From Ustulina deusta (Eukaryota > Ascomycota > Sordariomycetes > Xylariales > Xylariaceae), in NCBI GenBank assembly GCA_023159155.1, contig JAJNNX010000069.1, positions 186,001 through 250,000 of the forward strand: a stretch of 64,000 nucleotides of DNA, given 5' to 3'. Under the pieces are notes generated by a model, which saw only the letters and a program-made list of their open reading frames with translations, did no database searches and was not told the origin of the DNA. Shown piece after piece: positions 11,396-23,521 of the stretch; position 1 is the stretch's first letter; each line of letters starts with the position of its first letter. Made by a program: the position numbers and the translations under genes.

Positions 11396-12401
11396 GGGCG
11401 TAGATCAATGGTGTGCATAAGGGATTCGCCAGATTTATACCGAGGCTCTCTATATGAAGCCGATAAACCCACCCGTACTAATCTCGATAGGTTACTTAAG
11501 TAGGCTGAGTTAAATAGGGTAGGCCATTAAACGATCTGATAACGATGCCTACCTCGAAGTAGGCGAGTCGTGACACGACTGGGTTAGGGCCCTAATATAT
11601 CCAATTCAATCCTTCAAATCAGCATTTATTACGCTTGATAGCTACCGAAAATTCTGGTCATCATAAATCTAATCTGACCCCCTACATCTACAAGAAGGGC
11701 AGGCTGTCAGAATAGTGTAGGATATTGAAGTCGAGGCTCTATCGAAACGAACAATGCAAATGGAAGCTCAGTCTCTTTGCTTTCTTCTATGTGACAGGCA
11801 CAGCAAGTATTTACTTTTCAGCCGAAAGCCACTTAAGTGCAGTATGCCCCTCGGGTAGGGAACTCTAGAATCATCACCTGAAAGCTTACGAGTAAGAACC
11901 CTATTTACCTGATGGCCCAGCATCTTTTTCTCTGGGGCCGCCTTGATCGATTTAGCGGATACTGATCACCGCCTGTATATCCCAATGTCCCCAGATGAAA
12001 AGAGCTAGTGTGAAATAGATGGAAAGGAGGGGAGGTATGTATGTATTTATGTATGTAGGTATGTAAATGTGCTATTTGTTGTTCTTTGAGCCGTGTGGGT
12101 GAACGGAGCCGGACAGGTCTGGTTGGGGGGTGGTGGTGGCGGAGTTTTCGACCTGCGCGAACCGGGTCCGTGGTCCCTCGTGGAAGCTGAGTTTTGCGTA
12201 GTGTAAGTCGCCGGACTTCTTCTTCTACCCAGGTAGGGTCTTGGCAAGCCGAACTTGCTTGTTGATGCGTGGTAGTGGGGGAGACTTTATTGCCTTTACT
12301 GTCGGCGTGAGATCCGTCTTATAGTCTTATAAGGAAGTGGTTGGGTAGGTACTTCGTCGAGATTGTTGGCGATGTTTTTATTTATTTATTACTTATTTAT
12401 T

Positions 12402-12425
12402 TTCTTCTTCTTCTTCTTCTTCTTC
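12402..12425. repeat. (TTC)n microsatellite
   Basis: Eight perfect tandem TTC units lie in an intergenic pyrimidine-rich stretch. Confidence 0.95.
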
Positions 12426-12641
12426 AATGCTTTGTGCAGGTAATATGTGTGTGCTTGCTTTCCTGGGACTAAGTAACCACTTGCTAAGTGCGTTGGAAGG
12501 CTATTGGATCGGATCGGATCATACCAAAAGTAATACTCACGAACTAGTTGCGATGAGTTGGGTCGACCCGGGGGCGGCCTGCTGTGGCCCTCGAAGCCGA
12601 AGCTGAAGCCGACTGGCTATTGGAAACAACATTTATGTTGA

Positions 12642-12664
12642 TTGGTTGGTTGGTTGGTTGGTTG
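12642..12664. repeat. (TTGG)n microsatellite
   Basis: About five and a half perfect TTGG units lie in intergenic DNA. Confidence 0.95.
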
Positions 12665-13799
12665 CTGTTAGGAATCTATTCTGAATTGATGCGCGCGACG
12701 TAGGGATGGGGATTCAGCAGATTTACGGGCGTATCAATTCGGCTTGACGATGCCTACCTAGGTTTCCTTGCATGTGTGAATGAGGCTGATTGTTTTCGTT
12801 CATTGGATAGGTCGATGAAGTCTCCGGGAAGCTCGACGCAAAAGCAAGGTTTCGTGCAACGAGGCCTCGAACAAGTAAGCGTCTTATTATTTGGTGAGGC
12901 TATCAAGAAACCCACGCAGAGGCGGAACTGACTTGATGTTGTTGACATTTTTATATGCATCTCGGCTTCTTCAATGTAATGTGACATATATCGGAGATAG
13001 CAGACTACCTATATGGTTATGATGGCACTGTCTCGATTGGCACTACATGTAACATGTCACGGTCTTACCTTAGGTTAGGCTTGCGTGGCACTGCAGTCCT
13101 CTGAGACTTCAGATAATACGCCCGGTAACCATTAACAGATCGATCGTATGGATAAACAAACAGCCAATGAGAGTATTCGTTTCGACGACAGGTATTCGCA
13201 TTTGGAGAAGGGTTGCAATAACCCCCCTTGGCGATTCCACTGCTGTTTATATAATATATCTCCTTTTTCCTCTCTCCTTCTACAACGAAATTTGATATGC
13301 TGATGCACATTTATGTTATTAAGTAGGCACACCTGACTGGGTGGATTCCGGGGATGACTTGCGATAAGCTTTAACGTAGGTAGGGAGGGAGATAGGGAAA
13401 ACGGGGAAGGGGGGCCAAATGGATGGCGGCATGGCGGACGGGTCCTATCGAGAATTCAACAAGTGGGCTCTCCTGACCGGGGGACTCCCAACCTCTACCC
13501 AACGACGACGGGAGATCAGGCAACGATACTCTGTCTGGCGGATTTCGGATCTAAGACAAGAAGGAGAGAAAAAACAACAACACGAAAACAACGCCCCAAA
13601 AAAAAGACAAGTTAAATTAGCCGGCGAGCCTTTCGAACGTCTATGACGATATCCATCTATCACGCCGCCACCACAACGCCACCAACACTTCACAAGTGAA
13701 CGTACGAACGACTACCTATTCTGACAAGGTAACCTATTGCTGCTGTTGATTTCACTGTATCTATTCGCCCCCGCGAACAGAAAAATCAACGTCCCAAAG

Positions 13800-15063
13800 A
13801 TGATAGATATCAAGGAGCCGCTCGTCACCGCGACGGCAGTGCCGGTGACATCATCATCATCCTCATCGTCAGCCGACTCATCGGATACAGAAGGGGAGTT
13901 CTCCCCGCTGGCGCTCGCCGACAAATTCACGCCGCTGCCGGCGTATAAAGCGGCCGGGACCACGGAGACAGACTTCGACGGCTTGTTGCCCCCCGGCAAG
14001 CCGCTGCGTCTCCATGAGGATCTGACGAATGGGTGCGGCGGCCAGCTCTGGCCTGCTGGTATGACGCTCGCGAGGTACATGTTGCGGTATCATGCCGGGA
14101 GTTTGGCGGGTAAGAGGATGTGAGTTGTCTTGTTCATCTTTATTCTCCCCCCCTTCCCGACGTGTGCCGTGTGGCTCCTTGTAAAGCGAAGAAGCGGCAG
14201 CTTTGGTCTGGACTACCCTGCGTATAAGCCGAGGGCTTGTTGGAATATTGTTCGCCTCATATATACTTGAGTATGCATGTGCGTACCTCGATGTTAAAAT
14301 ATGCTGACGAGAAGCCCGATACTACAGATTAGAACTCGGCGCGGGCGGTGGACTCGTTGGCCTCGCCGTTGCTCGCGGCTGTGACCTCGGGGGGAACCAC
14401 CCGCCGTTGTGTATCACGGACCAGATGGAGATGTTCTCGCTCATGCGGCATAACATCGCGCTCAACGAGCTCGAGGGCAAGGTCGAGGCTATGTTGTTAA
14501 ACTGGTGAGTACCCACCCGCATATCCTTCATTTTTTTTCGCTGCCGTGCCATCCCCCCTCGGCATCAACTGCCCGCCTCCAATCCCGTGTCTCGGCTCCC
14601 ATCTCCACGCACCTTTTCAACGTAGCACATAGAATATCTATTCCCGCACAATTCATCTCCACAGGCCGACCTCACCAATCCCATCTCTCTCTCTCTCTCT
14701 CACCTTACTACTAACGAAGCGGGACCAAGGGGGGAACCACTGTCCGCGGAAATCGTCGCGAACCCGCCAGACGTCATCCTGGCCGCAGACTGCGTGTACT
14801 TCGAGCCGGCATTCCCGCTGCTGCAGACGACGCTCGCCGACCTCCTCGCGCTGCGGCCCGCAGCCGTCATCTACTTTTGCTTCAAGAAGCGCCGGCGCGC
14901 CGACATGCAGTTTCTGAAGCAGGCGCGCAGACGCTTCTGTGTCGCTGAGATCGACGATGACGAGCGCCCCGTCTGGAGCCGGCAGGGTCTGTTCATGTTC
15001 GCCATCACCTCCAGGGGGAATGCGGGCGGGAAGATGCAGGGCGGGAAGGAGGGGAGGGAGTAA
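13800..15063 (+). CDS. efm6: Efm6/METTL21-like protein-lysine methyltransferase
   Basis: This is an S-adenosylmethionine-dependent lysine methyltransferase of the seven-beta-strand METTL21 group. Yeast Efm6 modifies elongation factor EF1A. Three exons, 13800-14119, 14328-14504 and 14730-15063, give 276 residues. The SAM-binding loop RILELGAGGGLVGLA spans the first splice. LNWGEPL spans the second, where the acceptor is the CCAAG at 14725-14729, downstream of a CTAAC branch site. The post-I acidic/aromatic motif AADCVYFEPAFPLL and the later VIYFCFKKRRRAD fit the Efm6 subgroup. I chose ATG 13800 (MIDIKEPL) over the in-frame ATG at 13737, because the extra 21 residues are a hydrophobic stretch unlike cytosolic family members. 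A run of Ser residues followed by an acidic patch precedes the catalytic core. The C-terminus ends in a low-complexity Gly/Lys/Glu tail. Confidence 0.78.
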
Positions 15064-16783
15064 GTAAGTGAGAGAGGGGATCGAATGTGCTTGTGCAGGA
15101 GGGGAGAAAGGCGTTGGTGATTGTCGAGCTACATTGCGTCAATATTGCAGGTATGGGCAAAGAGAACGCCAGCGAAAAACATGGATGAGTTGTTCCGAAA
15201 TGATCTGTCTCGTTGCGCGAGCGAGGCCGCCTTTTCCCCGGCGCAAGCACGAAAGTCATGGGGATTGGCTGACGATTGGGAAGGAGGCTTGTTCACGGAG
15301 TACGGAGTCCTGGTGTTTAATATCTAGAGCATCGCTGGCGCGGAGCTGGAGCGGAGCTGGACGCGCGAAACAGGTCCCCCCCCCAGGAGCATGGTCGGTC
15401 TGCTGGTTGGAGACGAGGAGTTGGCTGGCATATCGTGGCGTCTCTGCGGCCTAGACATACAAGACATACATACATATCTGAGCAGAGAGTATACATCGCA
15501 CACCGGTTATAGAGAAAGCAGATACCCACCTAGAAATGGCGCACGAAAAGTGTGACAGCACAAGAGGAAAAAGAAAACAGGACGTCGTCCGTTCCCCGTG
15601 ATCACTTCCTATTGACTCGATCGCGTTACCTACATATGTGAGGTCCTGACGCCGTCCTCATGGTGCACGACCGCTGAGCAATAGCGATGGCGATAGGGTT
15701 GCGCGAAAGTTAGCAGCAATATATATAGATCTTGCTGTGGCCCCCGGATATGATAGATAGATAGATAGATAGATAGATAGGCCGTGTGTACCTTGGGGGC
15801 TAATATCGCCGTTTATGCATGCATGCACTGCACTGCAACTTCACCGCACGGTTCAGATGCCGAGGATACCTGGTGTAATGTAGTGTAGCATCGGGGTACC
15901 ATCGATTGCAACGCGATGCCATGCCATGCCCTTGTGCCGCGCGCGATTCGGTAAGGGTAGACGAGATCAGGCGAGCGGGCTGGCTGGCTGGCCGATCCAT
16001 CCGCCGGATAACGACAGCGCGGGGAACCGTGAGATGGATGATGCATGTTCGAGATAGGTAATTCATCTCTTCCTTTTCATTTCCGCTCGTTCTGCACGGT
16101 TACCCCCGAGATTCTGAATAAATAATGGTCTTCCTTTCTTCAAACATGTGCACGGCCTATGATGGAGATGCTGTTGGAGTATATGCCTATGTATATGCCT
16201 ATGTCAATCTCTGATTTCGCAGTCTTACGGCCTCAAGATGGCGTCATTACTGGTCAGTGGTGGTGTAGGTATGGAGAAAGGGGTTTGGAGGATGGTAGGT
16301 ATAAGCGAGAACCCCTCTCTATATCGGAGCTTAGACCTTTCTTTGCCTGTTTCATAATCTCAATCTTGATTCTTACATAATGAAAAATCATGACAAGACC
16401 CTATGAATTCCTGGCAAGACAGCACTGATCAGCCTCTACACTACTGAGTCGGGTAAGCTGTGTGTGCGCTCCGATCGGTTTCTGTCACAAAGTGTTAGGT
16501 TGTGTACACATGGCACCACAGCCTTAGTCGGCGACGTGGCCGGCTGTCGAGGCTTCGTAACTCCCGACTGCGTTTTACATTGACGGAACAAGCGGTCATC
16601 GGTTAGATAGAGGACATCGTCTCATGACTGGCTTTTCATCGCATTCTGTCGTCTTTAGACAATGAGTGAAGCGAGTTGCCGTCCTTCGTTTCCTTTTGTT
16701 TCCTCTCCCCCCCTTTCTTTCCCCAAGTCCAGAAGCCAGTGGTTTCAGCTTCGTATCGTGGCATCTCCGAGGAGTATACACAT
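15064..16783. other. Intergenic region
   Basis: No supported gene is seen. It holds the 3' flank of the methyltransferase, a GATA microsatellite, and a short repeated phrase TATGCCTATG near 16,180-16,205. Confidence 0.45.
15752..15780. repeat. (GATA)n microsatellite
   Basis: About seven tandem GATA units lie in intergenic DNA. Confidence 0.95.
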
Positions 16784-17215
16784 AAACTGAGGGTAGCCCA
16801 CCCCTGTTGACCTGAGGGTACCCGTGCTTTTTTTATGTACCAGTGCCCCTACAGAGTACTTTTCGCACAATCGATTAGAAACGCACGTTTAAATACATAA
16901 CGCGTTTATAGCTAAGTTAATGCATATAATATATTTTATACAACAAGTGAAAAGAAATACTCTAAGGTAAGTTGTTATTTTTAAAAAAAGAAAAAGGTAA
17001 ACATATATAATTAAGTAAGTTTATACTAGAATAAATATGCAAGTATAAAAGAGTTATGCAAATTATGCAAATCATAAATATATATTTTAAAAAGTGTTAA
17101 ATATACATTTAAAGGTGTATTCTAATCGATTGTTGAAAAGTATTCTGTAGGGGCACTGGTACATAAAAAAAGCACGGGTACCCTCAGGTCAACAGGGGGG
17201 GGCTACCCTCAGTTT
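16784..17215. mobile_element. MITE-like element with ~97-bp terminal inverted repeats
   Basis: Left arm 16784-16880 and right arm 17120-17215 are near-perfect inverted complements. They begin AAACTGAGGGTAGCC and end in the mirrored GGCTACCCTCAGTTT, and both include a T7/A7 tract and an AATCGATT-containing inner end. I saw only a handful of mismatches. The ~240-bp interior is very AT-rich and has no coding capacity. This is the architecture of a non-autonomous DNA transposon (MITE, or a long-TIR foldback element). No clear target-site duplication was found directly outside the arms, so the superfamily is unassigned. Confidence 0.85.
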
Positions 17216-18888
17216 GTCTGATTACTCATCTCCGAGAGTCGCGCAGATCGGCAGAACAGCTAGCACACAAGTAGTAATAATAATAGAGTGGTACAGTACG
17301 TGTTGGTCAGCTCTCCTCTCGGGGGCGGTGCTGCGCTGGTTAAAAGAAAAGTCTTTCATTCTTCCCACTCCCAAGGCCCCAGCTGCTCCAACCCCGACCC
17401 CTGCATGATGCCGGGACTGGACCAGGATCGCCAGGAACGGGAATGCGTGTTGCGTTTCCTGGGCGGCTGGGTCGAATGAGATCCCTGTCTAGGGGCCAAG
17501 ACCGAGCCATGATTGGCCACGAGGTGCTGACAGGCGGATCGGTGCCTTGCATTAGCTGCAGAACCACCCAAGAAAAAATGAACGACAAGAGAGAGGGGAG
17601 AGAAGAGGCAGCCGGTCTCCGCCCCGTCCACTTGTCCCTCTCTTTCTCCCTAGTGTTATGTAGTCTGGCAAAAGCGAGCTGAGATGTCACTCCTGTTTGT
17701 TCCTTTCCCAGACATACATATGTACACGCGATAATGGACCGCCTGTCATTTTAGCCAAAGGTCCGGGAGAGTGGTGGTGAAATGAACTCCACGTTAGATG
17801 CCACTTATTGTCGGGTTGGGGATAGTGACAGACCATAAGATGCGAGCGATCGAGCTTAGGTCTTACACTATATCGGCCTATTATTCCAGAAGAGCCAATG
17901 GCATACCGGTACACTAAAGCACCTCTTGGGAGAAAAGAGGAGCAGGATGCGAGGAGGCAAGAAAAAAAAAAGGAAAAAGAGAGCCGGAATGCTGACAACT
18001 GGACAGCAGCACAACATGCTGCTGCTCCAGCTCGGGACCTAGTGTGAGTAAGGGCTAGGGTGGGTTGTTTCAGCCCCAATTCAGGCCATCCCGACATCGA
18101 TCTGACCTTGTTTCTCTGGGGGGCTGTCCTCTTGCGCTGTTTCTTTCGTTTTGTGTCACTGTGGCTTTGGGTAGCGTAGAGGTAGACACCAGGTAATATA
18201 TGATATCATGTACCTACATTTTGGTGTTACAGCAGCACATCCATATGTAGCATTGCTCTACAAGCTACCGTCTACATTACCTACCTACGTGTAGGGAAGA
18301 TAGGCAGGTACTACACGGTCTATACCTAAGCTGCCGTCCAGGCAGTAACAGTTACCTAATACAGTACCCAAGGTGCTACCTCGTCCCAGCCCCAGTCCTA
18401 GGGCTTGCTGTTTCTCCCCGCTGACAGGGTTGTCGTAGACACTTGTAATAAAGCGGCCGGAGACTAGACATTCCTTTCATTCCTCTCTCACTCTGCCGCT
18501 GCCACCTCACGCCTTTTGGTTCTCCATACCCGTACATTCTTTCAACCTGAGCAGTGCTCACCCATATACATTCATTTTTCTTGGACCGACCAGCTGCTCG
18601 CCACTCTCCTTCGTGAACCGGTATCAACGACCTGGAATTCGAATCCATATCGGAGTGCAACCCGTCGTACAATCCCGGACTTGGACCAACATTTCACTGT
18701 TCTTGCCGACCACACACAAAGACGACAACGGCGTCTCGTCAGTCCTTTCTGGCTCTGTTTTAAAGAAGATACCCTCTGGCTGGACCTCTCGCATTTGCTC
18801 TCACGCGCAAACAAACAACCAAACAACCTTGCGTCTCGAAGAACCAAGAAGATCAACGTCTTATATATCCCCACAACCAACAGTCATC
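17216..18888. other. Intergenic region and long 5' leader of the wall-protein gene
   Basis: No separate gene is supported. From 18,190 to 18,370 there are TAGGTACCT-type words. The stretch 18,480-18,888 is pyrimidine-rich. A frame open in phase with the next gene begins at 18613 (92 extra codons), but it lacks a signal sequence and reads like untranslated leader. Confidence 0.5.
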
Positions 18889-19776
18889 ATGAAGTCTGTA
18901 TCTGTTGCTGCTGCCGCCGCCGTTCTGGCTGGCATCTCCAGTGCCCAGCCCCACGGCCACCACGGCCACCATTACCTCCACGCCAAGCGTGACCTGGTCA
19001 CCGAGTGGGAGACTGTCTGGGAAACTGTGACCGTTCTCGTTGACGAGAGCACCACCGAGACCCTCTTCCCAACGCCAACTGCCTCCGGTGCGCCGGGCGA
19101 GTTTTTCCAGCCGCCATCCAGCACCACCACCAGCACACCCGAGCCCCAGCCCACCGTCGCGGAGACGTCCTCTGTTCAGGCGCCGCCTCCCCCTCCGACA
19201 ACTACGGCGGTGGCATCCACTACTTCATCCTCGTCCACACCCCCTCCGGCTCCCACCACCACTTCTACGCCTGAGCCTGCGCCCGCGCCTGAGACCACGA
19301 GCGTCCAAGCCCCAGCCCCAGCCCCAGTAGAGACGACCAGCGTCCAAGCCCCGGCTCCAGTGCAGACTTCGAGCTCCGCTGTTTCTGGGTCATCGTATAG
19401 CGGTTCGGACGCCTTTGGCACTTCTAGCCTGGATACCGAGAAATACTCGGGTGATATCACGTACTACGCCCTTGGTCTGGGTGCATGCGGGTATGATGAC
19501 TCTGGCGTAGACACCACGAAGAACATTGTTGCCATTTCGCACCTGGATTGGTACGCACGTGGCTCTGGAACCAGTCTCGGCATCGACATGCCTAACCATC
19601 CCTGGTGCGACCAAACCATCACCATCACGGCCGATGGCAAGTCGACGACGGCCCTGGTTCATGATATATGTCCTAGCTGCGCCTCTGGTTCTATTGACGT
19701 CTCCGAGTCCGTCTTCATGGACCTGTTCGGAAGTCTTGACGCCGGTCGCTCGACGGCCGCCTGGACATTCAACTAG
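18889..19776 (+). CDS. Secreted double-psi beta-barrel (RlpA/Asp f 7-like) protein
   Basis: A 295-residue secreted protein. MKSVSVAAAAAVLAGISSAQP is a clear signal peptide. It is followed by a His-rich stretch and a KR site (HAKRD) suited to Kex2 processing. The segment WETVWETVTVLVDE is common in fungal surface proteins. Residues ~55-170 form a Pro/Thr/Ser-rich, probably O-glycosylated linker with repeated TTSVQAPAPAP units. The C-terminal ~105 residues form the double-psi beta-barrel: SGDITYYALGLGACGYDDSG, an internal NHPWCDQTITI strand, and the end HDICPSCASGSIDVSESVF. This fold is shared by RlpA, expansin-like proteins, cerato-platanin relatives and the Aspergillus allergen Asp f 7. A role at the cell wall is likely, but a precise activity is unknown. 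The start was chosen at the signal peptide although the frame is open further upstream. Confidence 0.88.
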   Translation: MKSVSVAAAAAVLAGISSAQPHGHHGHHYLHAKRDLVTEWETVWETVTVLVDESTTETLFPTPTASGAPGEFFQPPSSTTTSTPEPQPTVAETSSVQAPPPPPTTTAVASTTSSSSTPPPAPTTTSTPEPAPAPETTSVQAPAPAPVETTSVQAPAPVQTSSSAVSGSSYSGSDAFGTSSLDTEKYSGDITYYALGLGACGYDDSGVDTTKNIVAISHLDWYARGSGTSLGIDMPNHPWCDQTITITADGKSTTALVHDICPSCASGSIDVSESVFMDLFGSLDAGRSTAAWTFN

Positions 19777-21037
19777 GACTCTCCTGACCAGTTCTTCCAA
19801 CCGTGAAGAGCGGAGTGCAGTTTTTGATCAATTCCAACTGCCCCCTAGCTTATGATGACGAATCTCCTTTATTTTGTGTGGTCAATTTGCCATATGGAAG
19901 CAAGCCAGCAACCCATTCTTACTACGTACCATATTTTGATGTATTCTTTCTCGGATCCGTAGAGATACGTGAGCACAAATAAATAGGCATTGGGTTTACG
20001 GACAGGATAAGTTCTGGTACAAAATGCGAAAAAAAGGGGAAATAACAACAGACCCAAGGCAACTTTGGCAGATTCTCAAACCAAATTGTGTGGGGATTGA
20101 CCACAGCCATGTCAGGCAGAATTGACCGCTTCCGCAAAACCAAACCTTGGTTTTACGTACCTAACCGGCACGTCTGGCCTCGCTCCGAACCTTTTCTTTG
20201 CGCCAGACCGGACAACCCATGAGCTTATTTGGAGGGATCCATGTCTTACCAGATACAATAGACTTCTGATTCTCTGTACATATATTTATCAAATCTTTGT
20301 TGGCATCTATCTCTGTGTAAATGCGTAGGTGCGCATCTGTCAATATGGGAAACAGTGAGGGAGAAAAACGAATAAATACCTACCGGCAAATATGAAAATA
20401 TTAGCAATGTTTATATCGTATAACCACTTCACTTTCTGAACGCTCTTTCGCTGGGCTGGAATTTTTACTACGTGACTTCTTACCTATTACTTTGTAGACT
20501 TTTGCCTATTTGGTTACATGTATCAAGGAAGCGCATGAGTTTGATTAGTGCAATCTCCACCCGAACGGACGCTTTCGCTTCGGAATCAGCAAGCAAACAA
20601 GTGATCTGAAAATCCCATTTATTTTAGTTTAGCTTCTCTTTTCTATATATCTATAACTTAAATTGCTGAACTTCTTTCTTCCTTATCTGCGATTCTCGGT
20701 GTACGGAGAGACAGACAGACAGGCGGCGAGGTGGTGGCGGCCTTACGATGTGCGAGCTATGTCGTGTCACGGTATGCAACGTGAAGGCATGCAGTGTCAT
20801 GTAAGGGATGTGGTATATGTATACCGAGAGGATTTCTTCCTACAACGCTTTAGTGAAATCGAATCCCAACACGAACAAATGCGAATATTGAAATAGAAAT
20901 AGATAGACAGATAATAAACCCCTCGAAATCTAACTTGGGGGAAATGATGGTTTATGTGTAAACGCCGTAGGCATGACAATATAAGAGACCTTATATAATA
21001 ATATATGTACGTACACACACCTGTAATCATTCATTCA
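19777..21037. other. Intergenic region between convergent genes
   Basis: Only 3' flanking sequence is seen, AT-rich in places (20,580-21,030), with no gene supported. Confidence 0.5.
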
Positions 21038-23521
21038 TTAGCGGCCCGTACTAAGCAAGCCCTCGATATACTTGTGCGTGTCGACGCCGATGCCCTGAGC
21101 AAGCCGACTGGCGCCCTCGGCCCAACTACCGCCGCCGTTCTCCGTGTACGAGCCGCTACTGATCCCCATGAGACCCGTGTGCTCGCGTGCACGACGAATG
21201 AGAAAGATCTCCCTACTGACCGTTCGTTTTGGTATCACATTCGTGGCATCCGGGATATGGGAAGCGTTGCTGTCCTGGGAGTCCCTCTGTTGCAGCGTGG
21301 ACACCGCCGGGTCCTGGGAATTGAACTCGGACGCACTCGTATTGTCCAATTCCAGGTTGGGAGGTACGGGATCGCGCTCTAATATACGTGTCCAGACGAC
21401 CCACCATCCCCGACTCGTCTTGCACGTTCGCTCGAGCTCCGAATACTCGGTCAAAGTAGCCGCGTGCATGTTGAGAATCTGGTTGTGGGTATTGACAGCC
21501 TCGGCCCGTGACCAGATGGGCACCATGTTCTCACGCAGCATCTCGGCTGGTGTGGGTATGCTCGGTATTGTAGAGTGGACAGTCATCGCCTTTGGGTCCC
21601 AGACGAGATCAAATATATGAGACACTTTCTCTCCCACATCTGGTTTCTCGGGCCGGTAAGCGGTGGACGCTGCTAAGGGTTTTCGCAGCGGTGCGAGCTG
21701 ATGATGGAGGGACCGGTAATGCCCTTCCCAAGCCAACGAATCTGTCCTATTCCGGAAGAGAAAAGTGAATATAAAAGGTTTGTTGACATAGACGACCACA
21801 CGCATTTTTTGCGCTTTGTTGCGATCCTGGCTGTCAAACTGGGAATTCGGATCCATATGATCCTTGTTGCCAGATTTCGTCAAGGTTAACTCTGTGCTCT
21901 GACTGCCCCAATCCTCGACTTGTTGGGCTCCCGCTCGTTCTCCGTTGTCAAGCTCTACCGTGACTGTTCGAAGTAGAATCCTAGAGTTAGATTCTGATGT
22001 CTCAGACTCATTATCGGTTTGATTTCCACGTTCGCCTGTACTGGACTCTTCCATATCCCCCAACAGTCCAATAAGATAATGCCCGCAGACATCAGAGGGT
22101 TTATGGGAAGGAGGCTCACTGGCCTTGGCGAATTGAGCATCCTCTTTCGTCGGGGTTGTGCCTACGTGCGCCACATCCTCGGAACCACCCAAACTCCAAT
22201 GCGTCCCATAGCCCATCTTAAGATAGCTCATGAACTTGTTCATGCCACCCTCATCAGACATCCCCTCGTCCCGTGCCGACCCAGTTGGTTCTGGTCTGTT
22301 GAGTTCATGCGGTACAACGCCACCGTTCGATGAGCCTTGGCCAGCAGGCGTTGTCCTGTCATTCGGCGGCGGCTGAGTTCCACTGCTATCCGCCGCACTG
22401 GGAACCGATTTTCGTCTCCTCCTTCTCGCTTTCCGTGTTGATGCTGGACTATCTTTTACGCCATACGCATCTTCGCCCCATGAGTAGATGTCTTCCATCC
22501 AGGAGGTAATATCACATATCGACTTCCTGGACAGGGCACCGACGCCCAGGAAAATTGCGCCATCTTCAGCGCCAGGCTCTTCTCCTGTCCCAAGCCATTG
22601 TACTGAAGACGCATCGCAATTCTCGCCTTTAACGGGCTCTGCTTTTGATGTGGACTCGGGGGAGCCAAACCTCGAGACAACTAGGTCCGTTAGGCCCTCG
22701 ATTCTATCAACAAACCCCTCAAGTACTTCTCTCTCGCCACTGCCCCGGTCTTCCTCACCCACACCCACGCCAAGCTCGCCACACGCTGCAATCTTGATGC
22801 CCCTAAAGACGTTGCTTGCTGGGTTGCCGTGGAGCATGACATCCCACGTGGGCAAGAAAAGGTCCCAGAATCGACTCAACAATTTGACAAATTTGGATCG
22901 CCTTGACTTGGCGAAGAGCGTACTTAGAGATGATGCATGATGTAGCAAGAACACGGAGTGTGCGCGCAACAGATCGCGCATGAGTAACGTGCTTGGCTTC
23001 AGTTCCCGCGACGAATACTCGACGTTTTCGGGTTGCTCATCTCCCTTGCCAGGAGTGGGCGGTCCGATTCTTGGGGGGAGCGGAATTTTGCTGAGGTCGA
23101 TAGACTACGTGCAATTAAGAAGGCGTTAGTAGCGGCCCCCTGGGAGGTAGATGTAGACGTGCCTACATACTGCTAATATCCACCACCCGGGCTCGACTTC
23201 ATGCAAGACCACCCGAGTCTTCTCAGTCTCGATGGTGTTGACTGGCTCGCCATTGGAAAAGCCACGACTGAATTCGACCATGCCTTGAGCAAGGCCGATC
23301 TGTCTTAGCCGCTCATTGCGTTCCTCCTGCGAGATATCTGCCGTCGGCTTCCCGCGGGATCGATGACGCCGCTTTTGGGATTGGGTATTGACAGAGGCAT
23401 AGTAGACGATCTGGTCATCTATCGTCTCGTCGGTTGTTCCGAGAGACGGATTGAAGATGGCCAAAAAGCCCAACTGGGCGGGCTTAATGGCCATCTGGTT
23501 AGACACGGCAGAGCTTGTCAT
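21038..23521 (-). CDS. ccz1: Vacuolar fusion protein Ccz1
   Basis: Ccz1 pairs with Mon1 to form the guanine-nucleotide exchange factor that recruits and activates the Rab7 GTPase Ypt7 on late endosomes, vacuoles and autophagosomes. Two exons, 23171-23521 and 21038-23104 (minus strand), give 805 residues. The splice joins GWWILA to SIDLSKIPLPPRIG. The N-terminal sequence QLGFLAIFNPSLGTTDETIDDQIVYYAS is the first longin domain typical of the Ccz1/INTU/HPS4 family. The segment STLLMRDLLRAHSVFLLHHA follows. The middle is long, acidic and Ser-rich, probably disordered. The last part (HLWEGHYRSLHHQLAPL-like text, here DSLAWEGHYRSLHHQLAPLR) corresponds to the later longin-type domain. I chose the ATG at 23521 (MTSSAVSNQMAIKPAQ). 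An upstream in-frame extension exists but is short. Confidence 0.88.

Larger units (their letters stand above)
11396..13799. other. Intergenic region with simple repeats
   Basis: No supported gene is seen. The stretch contains a TTC run and a TTGG run (listed separately), AT-rich patches, and the promoter side of the methyltransferase gene. Between 13,560 and 13,620 there is an A-rich tract just upstream of that gene. Confidence 0.5.

Noticed and set aside
15752..15780. GATA run as a CRISPR-like or regulatory array
   Set aside because: It is a simple microsatellite with 4-bp units and no spacers.
18613..18888. 92-codon in-frame extension of the wall-protein gene
   Set aside because: It would bury the signal peptide inside the protein; it reads as untranslated leader.
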